In this document: positions 6,587 to 12,015 of the stretch, one piece after another
Position numbering within the stretch: the stretch's first letter is position 1
How the letters are laid out: each line of letters begins with the position of its first letter
Assembly (NCBI GenBank): GCA_016183835.1
Contig: JACPDV010000232.1
Coordinates: 1 to 12,015 of the forward strand
DNA: 12,015 bases
Source of the DNA: Armatimonadota bacterium
GTDB taxonomy: Bacteria > Armatimonadota > UBA10988
Direction: 5' to 3'
Notes under the pieces: model-generated
What the model saw: only the letters and a program-made list of their open reading frames with translations
The model's database searches: none
Told to the model about the DNA's origin: nothing
Program-made: the position numbers and the translations under genes

Positions 6587-7706
6587 CCTGCGCGAGCGCC
6601 TCGCGCGAGTGCCCAAGGCGGAGCTGCACTTGCACCTCCGCGGCGCGGTGCCGCCCGCGCTGATCGGCGAGCTGATCCGCCGCCACGGCGTGGCGCAGGC
6701 CGCCGAGCGCGCTCACCCGCGGCTGCGGGAGCTGTGGGAGCGGAGCGCCAACCTCGGGCCGCTCCTCGCCGGCGACCTCGGCGACGAGGCGTTGTCCCGG
6801 CTCTTCGCCTACGACGACTTCGACAACTTCCTCGGCACCTTCGCCTTCACCGGCTACTTCTTCCGCACGGTGGACGACTTCGCCGCGCTGGTGGACGGCG
6901 TGCTCGCCTGCCTGGCGGCGCAGCACATCGTCTACGCAGAGATCACGGTCTCCTTGCGCGAGTACCTCAACCAGGGGCTGCCGCTCGACGGTTTGCTGGA
7001 GTGCCTGGCAAGGGCGGCCGACCTGCCCGGTGCGGGCCGTCGGGGCGGGGCTCAACCTGGCGCTGCCCCGCCTGTGCGGGTGCAGTGGATCGTCGACCTA
7101 GTGCGCAACTTCGGCGTGGACAAAGCGCAGGATCTCCTCGACCAACTGCCTGCGCCGGCGAACCCGTTCGTCGGCCTGACGATCGGCGGGAGCGAGCACC
7201 GCTTCCCGCCGGAGCTGTTCACGGAAGTCTACGCGCGGGCCGCGTCGAGCGGCCTCCGCCGCAGCGTGCATGCCGGCGAGGCGCTGGGACCGGAAAGCGT
7301 GTGGACGTCGCTCCGCGAGCTGGGCGCCGAGCGGATCGGGCATGGCGTCCGCGCGATCGAGGATCCAGAGCTGGTGGCATATCTCGCCGAGCACCGGGTG
7401 CCCCTGGAGATCTGCCCGACCAGCAACCTGCGCACCGGGGTCTACGCGACCTACGCCGACCACCCGCTGCGGCGGCTGATGGAGGCCGGCGTAACGGCCA
7501 GCCTGAGCACCGACGACCCGACGTTCTTCCACACCACGCTGGTGGACGAGTTCCTGCGCGCGCACGCGATGGGGATCGATGAGGCGGGGTTGCTGGCGCT
7601 GCTGGAGAACGGGTTCCGGCACGCGTTCCTGCCGGCGGGGGAGCGGGAGGGATACGTGCGGTCGCTACGCGCCGTTTGGGCGTCGGGCGGCGGCTACACC
7701 TTGTAG
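6579..7706 (+). CDS. Adenosine deaminase superfamily protein (amidohydrolase), substrate uncertain
   Basis: The predicted protein has 375 residues, starting at ATG 6579 inside the end of the upstream gene. All zinc-deaminase landmarks are present: PKAELHLHLRGAV (about 11-23, metal-binding HxH), SVHAGEALGPESVW with the catalytic HAGE (about 230-243), RIGHGVRAI (metal or catalytic His) and SLSTDDPTFF (about 308-317, catalytic Asp pair). The family hydrolyses the amino group of adenosine or related purines. The residue after HLHL is normally Asp in adenosine deaminases and Glu in adenine deaminases. Here it is Arg, so the substrate may differ, for example a purine nucleoside with an acidic group such as 6-aminodeoxyfutalosine. 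That suggestion is inference. The stop codon TAG (7704-7706) lies in the left end of a palindromic repeat. The segment at about 147-166 (DLPGAGRRGGAQPGAAPP) is low-complexity and looks like an extended loop. Confidence 0.88.
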   Translation: MADLRERLARVPKAELHLHLRGAVPPALIGELIRRHGVAQAAERAHPRLRELWERSANLGPLLAGDLGDEALSRLFAYDDFDNFLGTFAFTGYFFRTVDDFAALVDGVLACLAAQHIVYAEITVSLREYLNQGLPLDGLLECLARAADLPGAGRRGGAQPGAAPPVRVQWIVDLVRNFGVDKAQDLLDQLPAPANPFVGLTIGGSEHRFPPELFTEVYARAASSGLRRSVHAGEALGPESVWTSLRELGAERIGHGVRAIEDPELVAYLAEHRVPLEICPTSNLRTGVYATYADHPLRRLMEAGVTASLSTDDPTFFHTTLVDEFLRAHAMGIDEAGLLALLENGFRHAFLPAGEREGYVRSLRAVWASGGGYTL

Positions 7707-7782
7707 GAGCGACCGACAGGTCGCCCGGTTCGGGCCCATCGCGCGCCAACGCCGGACGGGCGACCTGCCGGTCGCCCCTACC
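7702..7782. repeat. Double-hairpin palindromic repeat, copy 2 (between convergent genes)
   Basis: This is an 81-bp element of the same family as 1994-2057. Its right arm (7757-7782) is the exact reverse complement of the left arm of copy 1. It forms a perfect hairpin, GGGCGACC (7758-7765), TGCC loop, GGTCGCCC (7770-7777). Its left arm (7702-7727) differs from that consensus at three positions and forms a weaker hairpin with a GACA loop. The spacer between the arms (7728-7756) is longer than in copy 1 and unrelated to it. The element contains the deaminase stop codon and lies about 40 bp from the end of ftsZ. It could act as a two-way transcript end without a T-run, which is inference. Confidence 0.88.
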
Positions 7783-7822
7783 GGGTCGTGCCCACCATGC
7801 GGTCAAGCGCTGGCAGCGGCCG

Positions 7823-8920
7823 CTACGCATCCCGCAGGAACGGCGGGATGTTGAGATCGTCGTCGGACGGCGCCTGCCGCGGGGGCGGGGCGGCCGGCGG
7901 CGTCGCGGACGGGCGGAACGGACCCGGGGACGGCGGCGGCGTCACGCGCCTCGGCTTCATGCCGGACTCCGGCAGGTCGAACCCCGTCGCCACCACCGTG
8001 ATGCGGATCTCGCCCGCCATTCGCTCGTCCAGGATCACCCCGAAAACCACGTTGGCGTCGTCCACGCCCGCCTCGCCGGCGATCCGCTGCGCTGCCTCGT
8101 CCGCCTCACTGAGCGCCAGGTCCGGACCGGCCGTGATGTTGAACAGGATGCTCCGCGCGCCCTGGATGCTGCCCTCCAGGAGCGGACTGGTGGTGGCCTC
8201 GATGGCGGCCTGAATGGCTCGCCCTTCGCCCGACCCGTGGCCGATGCCCATCAGGGCCGAGCCGGCGTTCTCCATCACCGTGCGCACGTCGTTGAAATCG
8301 AGGTTGATCAGTCCCGGCGTGGTGATCAGATCGGCGATGCCCTGCACGCCCTGGCGCAGCACGTCGTCCACCAGGCGGAACGCCTCGAGCAACGGCGCGC
8401 GGCGGTCCACCACGTCCATCAAGTTCTCATTGGGCACGGTGATCAGTGTATCCACCCGCTCCATGAGCTGTTCGAGACCGCGTTGGGCGACCTCCATGCG
8501 CCGGCGCCCCTCGAAGTGGAAGGGCTTGGTCACCACCGCCACGGTCAGCGCCCCGGCGGCCTTGGCGCACTCCGCCACAATGGGCGCCGAGCCGGTGCCC
8601 GTGCCGCCACCCATCCCGGCCGTGATGAACACCATGTCCGCGCCGTCCACCACCATGGCGATGTCGTTGCGGTCCTGTTCGGCCGCCTCGCGACCCTTGT
8701 CCGGATTGCCCCCGGCACCCAGACCCTTGGTGATCACGTCGCCGATCTGCAGGCGCGTATCGGCCTTGGAATCCGCCAGGTCCTGGGCATCGGTGTTGAT
8801 GGCGATGAACTCCACCCCACGGAGTCCGGCCTCCACCATCCGGTTGATAGCGTTGCCGCCGCCTCCCCCGCAGCCGATCACCTTGATGCGCTCGAACGAG
8901 TCCGAAGCCGGACCGGCCAT
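7823..8920 (-). CDS. ftsZ: Cell division GTPase FtsZ
   Basis: The predicted protein has 365 residues, close to the usual family length. I chose the ATG at 8918-8920 because GGAGGT lies 5 bases upstream and the protein then begins MAGPASDSFERIKVIGCGGG. The frame is open for 70 more codons upstream, but that stretch is Arg/Ala/Thr-rich and overlaps the neighbouring gene, so it is not coding. The tubulin/FtsZ GTP-binding signature GGGTGTG is at 104-110. The GTPase-activating T7 loop, GLINLDFNDVRTVM, is at about 203-216 with both Asp residues. After the core (about residue 318) comes a short Pro-rich linker of about 35 residues. The end is DDLNIPPFLRDA, the conserved C-terminal peptide that binds membrane tethers and regulators. 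FtsZ polymerises into the Z ring that directs division. The gene lies 55 bp downstream of the pseudopilin-like gene on the same strand, so a joint transcript is likely. Confidence 0.97.
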   Translation of the reverse strand: MAGPASDSFERIKVIGCGGGGGNAINRMVEAGLRGVEFIAINTDAQDLADSKADTRLQIGDVITKGLGAGGNPDKGREAAEQDRNDIAMVVDGADMVFITAGMGGGTGTGSAPIVAECAKAAGALTVAVVTKPFHFEGRRRMEVAQRGLEQLMERVDTLITVPNENLMDVVDRRAPLLEAFRLVDDVLRQGVQGIADLITTPGLINLDFNDVRTVMENAGSALMGIGHGSGEGRAIQAAIEATTSPLLEGSIQGARSILFNITAGPDLALSEADEAAQRIAGEAGVDDANVVFGVILDERMAGEIRITVVATGFDLPESGMKPRRVTPPPSPGPFRPSATPPAAPPPRQAPSDDDLNIPPFLRDA

Positions 8921-8975
8921 CTCCCACCTCCCGGCAGTCTCAGTCTCCGGCGTGCCCGAGCCACGCCCACGGCGT

Positions 8976-9755
8976 CTAGTCGTCAACAGCGTCATCCTCG
9001 TCGGGATTGGAGTCGCGGGCCTTCTGTTCCTTCTCGCGGACCTCGGAGTCGGGGTCCTTCGGCGCCACGGCGCCCTGGTCGCCCTCACCCCCGCCGTTGC
9101 CGCCGCCGCCCGCGCCCGGCTGCTCACCACCCCCGCCGGCCGGCGCGCCGCCCCCGCCCCCGCCGCCGGTCAACTGGCTCACCTGCTGCTGCAGCCTGGC
9201 CTTGTCCTCGGGCTTCACGACCAGTGGCGGCGTGTGCTCGTACTTCACCGACCCGTCCGAGTAGAGCACCAGGTAACCCTCGGACCGCGGCACCGCCTCG
9301 GGCAGGACATACGCCGCGGCGTTCATGTCCATCATCAGCCACGTGCGGCCGTCGAGCTGGTCGAGCGCCTTGCCGTTCGCCGCCGTGTTCCAGACGAACG
9401 TCAGGCCGGCCTGCTGGAAGCGCTCCGGCGCGCTCGGGTTGATGAAGAACTCGGCCGGCAGCCCCTTCCCCACCAGCCGCACGATGCTTCGCGGGCTGTT
9501 CTTCACGGCGTCTTTGTCCTTGGAGAGGTTGGGGAAGAACTCGGCATTGGGCAGCCCGTCGTTGTCATCGGCGTACATCGAGATCGCCATGTAGACCTGC
9601 TTGAGGTTGGAGATCACCTTGGTCCGCCGCGCCATGTCCATGACCCCCCAGGCGGCGCCCATCCCGCCTCCCGCCATGGACGACATGATCCCGCACACCA
9701 CCGCCACCTCGGCCAGCCCCTGGCCCCAGGTGCGCCGCCGTAGACGAGTCAGCAT
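8976..9755 (-). CDS. Type IV pseudopilin-like protein with poly-Gly, acidic C-terminal tail
   Basis: The predicted protein has 259 residues. The ATG at 9753-9755 is preceded by GGAGGAA with a 5-base spacing. The N-terminus is a short basic leader (MLTRLRRRTWG) followed by QGLAEVAVVCGIM. This matches prepilins in outline: Gly at -1 (G11), Glu at +5 (E16) and a hydrophobic stretch, although the usual F-T-L-I-E is replaced. Residues 43-70 (RRTKVISNLKQVYMAISMYADDNDGLPN) and GYLVLYSDGSVKYEH further on match the pseudopilin/H-X9-DG type proteins abundant in Armatimonadota, Planctomycetes and relatives. Residues about 190-225 are a Gly-rich low-complexity run, and the last 30 or so are strongly charged and mostly acidic. 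The protein is probably membrane-inserted and processed by a prepilin peptidase, with a role in a pilus, secretion or cell-surface assembly. That it shares a transcript with ftsZ is inferred from spacing and orientation. Confidence 0.85.
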   Translation of the reverse strand: MLTRLRRRTWGQGLAEVAVVCGIMSSMAGGGMGAAWGVMDMARRTKVISNLKQVYMAISMYADDNDGLPNAEFFPNLSKDKDAVKNSPRSIVRLVGKGLPAEFFINPSAPERFQQAGLTFVWNTAANGKALDQLDGRTWLMMDMNAAAYVLPEAVPRSEGYLVLYSDGSVKYEHTPPLVVKPEDKARLQQQVSQLTGGGGGGGAPAGGGGEQPGAGGGGNGGGEGDQGAVAPKDPDSEVREKEQKARDSNPDEDDAVDD

Positions 9756-9811
9756 CGTGGTTCCTCCGGCGCTTCCGCTGCGCCCTCCCAGTTCCGACGA
9801 GACCGCCGACG

Positions 9812-9840
9812 ATCTTACCAGAAAGCGGTGGCGCGCGCAA
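9812..9840 (-). promoter_or_regulatory. Putative sigma70-type promoter for the pseudopilin-ftsZ operon
   Basis: Read on the - strand, TTGCGC (9835-9840) and TAAGAT (9812-9817) are separated by 17 bases. The -35 box matches the consensus at 3 of 6 positions and the -10 box at 4 of 6. The predicted start of transcription is near 9805, about 50 bases before the pseudopilin ATG. Support is moderate and comes only from the match and position. Confidence 0.4.
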
Positions 9841-9858
9841 CGGTGCCTGCCCCGCGCG

Positions 9859-9888
9859 TTGACGAGCCTGCGGTACCTCCCCTATACT
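9859..9888 (+). promoter_or_regulatory. Strong sigma70-type promoter for the penicillin-binding protein gene
   Basis: TTGACG (9859-9864) and TATACT (9883-9888) are separated by 18 bases. Each matches the consensus at 5 of 6 positions. This AT-richer patch stands out in very GC-rich DNA. Transcription should start near 9895, only about 12 bases before the ATG at 9907, so the transcript would begin at the AAGGAG ribosome-binding site (9896-9901). The promoter lies back to back with the one proposed for the pseudopilin gene. Confidence 0.7.
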
Positions 9889-9906
9889 CTCCCGCAAGGA
9901 GCGGCG

Positions 9907-12015
9907 ATGCAGCAGGTCCGGCGGCCGCGGCGGCGGTTCTCCATCCTTCGGTGGGTGCTCTTCGCCGCCCTCACCATCGACGGGCTCGCCGTCGGCCTGG
10001 CCGCCGGCGTCTACGCCACCGTCGCCCCGCTGGTGCCCGACGAGGGCTCCCTCAGCGGCTATCAGCCCAAGGAGACCACCCGCATCTTCTCCGCCGACGG
10101 CGCGCTTCTGGCCACCCTGTTCGACGAGAACCGCAAAGTGGTGCCCATCGCCGAGCTGCCGCGCTGGCTGGTGCAGGCCACCATCGCCATCGAGGACGAG
10201 CGCTTCCGCGAGCACCCCGGCGTCGACCTCCGGGGCATCGCCCGGGCCGTCTACGAGAACCTCGGCGGCGCACGTCAGGGCGCCAGCACCATCACCCAGC
10301 AGCTTGCCCGCGATATCTACCTCACCCGCGACGTGACCCTCTCGCGCAAGCTCCAGGAGATGACCCTCGCCCTCCGCATCGAGCGGCGCTACTCCAAGGA
10401 AGAGATCCTCGGCCTGTACATGAACCAGATCTGCTACGGCCACCGCGCCTATGGCGTGAACGCCGCGGCCGAGACCCTCTTCGGCAAGAAGCTCGAGAAG
10501 CTCACGCTGGGTGAGTGCGCGCTGATCGCCGGGCTGGCCAAGAACCCCCAGGGCTACAGCCCCATCGACCATTCCGACCGCGCCCGCAGCCGGCGCAACA
10601 TCGTGCTCAACAAGATGCTCGAGCTGGGCTACATCACCCAGGCCGAGTACGACGCCGCCCGCGCCGAGCCCATCCGCACCCAGGGCCGGCCGCCCGAGCG
10701 CTGGAAGCTCAAAAACTACCGCGCGCCCTGGTTCACCACCTACGTAGTCCAGCAGCTCATCGAGCGCTACGGCGAGGAGAAGGTCCGCCACGGCGGGCTG
10801 CAGGTCTACACCACCATCGACCTGGCGCTCCAGGAGCGGGCCCAGACCGAAATGGCGCAGGCCATCGAGCGGCTCAGCGACCAGGGCGCCAACCGCGGCG
10901 CCATCGTCTGCCTCGATCCCAACACCGGCCGCATCCTCGCCATGGTGGGCGGCATCGACTTCGCCCACGACGAGTTCAACGGCGCCTGCCAGGCCCACCG
11001 GCAGCCCGGCTCGTCCTTCAAGCCCTTTGTCTACACCACCGCCATGGAGCGTTACGGCCTGCAGCCCGACGACTGCGAGAGCGGCACGCCCGAGACTTTC
11101 AACGGCTACTGGGGCACCTACACCCCGCAGAACTACAGCCCCAACCAGGGCGGCTCGATGACCATCGCCCATGCGCTCGCCATCAGTTGCAACGTGGTGG
11201 CGGTCCGCACCATCATCCGCACCGGCCCGCGCCACGTGATCGAGATGGCCCACGCCCTGGGCATCGACCCCCAGAACAAGTATCTCCAGCCCTACCCCAG
11301 CCTGGCGCTCGGCTCCAGCGAAGTGACGCCGCTCGAGATGGCCACCGCCTACTCCGCCTTTGCCAACGGCGGCTTCGCCGTCGCCCCGGCCTGCATCGAC
11401 GAGGTCCACGACAGCCAGGGCACCGTGATCTACAGCGCCGTGCCGCTGCTCAGGAAGGCCTTCTCCGGGCAGACCTACTACAACATCAACTCCATGCTGC
11501 AGGGCGTGATCTCCGGCGGCACGGGTCGGCCGGCGGCCATCGACAGTCCCTGCGGCGGCAAGACCGGCACCACCAACTCCGCCAAGGACGTGTGGTTCAT
11601 CGGCTTCACCCCCGGCATCTCCTGCGCCGTGTGGGTGGGCAACGATCGCAACCGGCGGATGTACGACGCCTCCGGCTCGGGCTTCTGCGCGCCCATCTGG
11701 CGAAGCGTGGTCCTCGCCGCGCGCGAGCTGGCGGAGAAGCGCGGGCGCCCGTGGCCGGGGCAGTTCGCCAAGCCGGGCGACGACGGGCCCATCATCGCCG
11801 CGCCGGCGGTGGTGCAGGTGACCGGCGAAACCATTCAGACCACACCCCCGCCGCCCAAGCCCACCGCGGCCAAGCCCGCGGCGGCCGCCAAGCCGACCGA
11901 CCTGCCCAGCCTCGCCGGCGAGCCCAGCGCCACCGATGGCCCGGGCGTGGACACGGACCTGCCCCACCCCGACCTGGCCCCCGAGCCGCACAGCCCGCCG
12001 GTGGACACCCCCGCG
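9907..12015 (+). CDS. Class A penicillin-binding protein (PBP1A-type transglycosylase/transpeptidase), 3' end missing
   Basis: ATG 9907 has AAGGAG 5 bases upstream. The frame stays open to the window edge (703 codons), so the C-terminus is missing. A basic N-terminus and one membrane segment (about 13-42) anchor the protein in the inner membrane. The GT51 glycosyltransferase domain shows EDERFREHPG (96-105), GASTITQQLARD (125-136) and RKLQEMTLALRIERRYSKEE (147-166). The transpeptidase domain shows the SxxK motif in PGSSFKPF (S369, K372), the SxN motif in ISCNVVAV (S427) and KTGTTN (from K552). All catalytic motifs are intact, so the enzyme should polymerise and cross-link peptidoglycan in the periplasm. 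After about residue 640 the protein becomes a Pro/Ala/Lys-rich disordered tail. It is divergent from the pseudopilin-ftsZ pair, placing wall synthesis and division genes side by side. It could be named pbpA, mrcA or ponA, so I give no symbol. Confidence 0.95.
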   Translation, partial: MQQVRRPRRRFSILRWVLFAALTIDGLAVGLAAGVYATVAPLVPDEGSLSGYQPKETTRIFSADGALLATLFDENRKVVPIAELPRWLVQATIAIEDERFREHPGVDLRGIARAVYENLGGARQGASTITQQLARDIYLTRDVTLSRKLQEMTLALRIERRYSKEEILGLYMNQICYGHRAYGVNAAAETLFGKKLEKLTLGECALIAGLAKNPQGYSPIDHSDRARSRRNIVLNKMLELGYITQAEYDAARAEPIRTQGRPPERWKLKNYRAPWFTTYVVQQLIERYGEEKVRHGGLQVYTTIDLALQERAQTEMAQAIERLSDQGANRGAIVCLDPNTGRILAMVGGIDFAHDEFNGACQAHRQPGSSFKPFVYTTAMERYGLQPDDCESGTPETFNGYWGTYTPQNYSPNQGGSMTIAHALAISCNVVAVRTIIRTGPRHVIEMAHALGIDPQNKYLQPYPSLALGSSEVTPLEMATAYSAFANGGFAVAPACIDEVHDSQGTVIYSAVPLLRKAFSGQTYYNINSMLQGVISGGTGRPAAIDSPCGGKTGTTNSAKDVWFIGFTPGISCAVWVGNDRNRRMYDASGSGFCAPIWRSVVLAARELAEKRGRPWPGQFAKPGDDGPIIAAPAVVQVTGETIQTTPPPPKPTAAKPAAAAKPTDLPSLAGEPSATDGPGVDTDLPHPDLAPEPHSPPVDTPA

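Noticed and set aside
4619..6616. A 665-codon open frame on the - strand opposite the unassigned enzyme gene
   Set aside because: It mirrors the third-position C bias of the + strand gene. Its protein is Val/Ala/Gly/His-rich with no motif, and the + strand frame has a good start and ribosome site and makes protein with clear conserved-looking blocks.
7010..7080. A third, decayed copy of the palindromic repeat inside the deaminase gene
   Set aside because: GGCCGACCTGCC and GCGGGCC resemble parts of the repeat, but no 8-bp hairpin or GTAGG end is present, so similarity is within what GC-rich DNA gives by chance.
7676..9442. A 588-codon open frame on the + strand across ftsZ
   Set aside because: It begins inside the deaminase gene, crosses the repeat and is antisense to ftsZ. 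Its product is His/Arg/Pro-rich and has no recognisable domain.
9565..11991. An 808-codon open frame on the - strand opposite the penicillin-binding protein gene
   Set aside because: The + strand carries all GT51 and transpeptidase motifs. The antisense product is Gly/Val/Ala/Asp repetitive sequence typical of a GC-driven shadow, and it also overlaps the pseudopilin start.
1..12015. CRISPR array, tRNA, rRNA or attachment site
   Set aside because: There are no regularly spaced identical repeats, no cloverleaf-like conserved tRNA bases and no rRNA signature. The only repeats are the two palindromic elements, and no direct repeats flank the phage-like operon inside the window.

Overview
The window is high-GC bacterial DNA. 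It holds eight protein-coding genes and no RNA genes. The gene at each edge runs off the window: the first lacks its 5' end and the last lacks its 3' end. Several traits argue against Planctomycetes, which lack FtsZ, and fit an Armatimonadota-like or similar poorly sampled bacterium. These traits are FtsZ, a pseudopilin-type protein with the SNLKQ...MYADDNDGLPN block, a class A penicillin-binding protein, very high third-position GC, and a palindromic GGGCGACC-type repeat family. This taxonomic call is inference. No marker in the window settles it.

Region 1 (1-4608, + strand) is a tight four-gene operon: a phage tail-fibre-like protein, a two-domain glycosyltransferase (GT9-like plus GT4-like), a small FkbM-type methyltransferase and a D12-class DNA adenine methyltransferase. 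The first two genes overlap or abut, one base separates the second and third, and the last two abut. The content suggests the end of a prophage or phage-derived island: a virion surface protein with sugar- and methyl-transfer enzymes and an orphan DNA methylase. No integrase, terminase, capsid gene or attachment site is visible, so the prophage call rests on this gene mix. The + strand here is visibly G-rich at third codon positions.

Region 2 (4609-7706, + strand) starts after a 187-bp gap, where third positions become C-rich. It holds a 596-residue protein of unrecognised family with many Trp, Tyr and Gly residues, probably a helical-toroid carbohydrate-active enzyme. Overlapping it by 8 bp is an adenosine-deaminase-superfamily enzyme with an unusual Arg after its metal-binding HLHL motif.

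Region 3 (7707-12015) is core cell-envelope and division machinery. On the - strand, a pseudopilin-like gene sits upstream of ftsZ in a probable two-gene operon. Divergent from it, on the + strand, is a class A penicillin-binding protein gene with a good sigma70-type promoter.

The most unusual structure is a repeat built of two 8-bp-stem hairpins (stem GGGCGACC/GGTCGCCC) bounded by inverted GGTAGGG/CCCTACC ends. One copy lies in frame inside the glycosyltransferase gene, exactly in the linker between its two catalytic domains. The other lies between the convergent deaminase and ftsZ genes, and its conserved GTAGG end supplies the deaminase stop codon.
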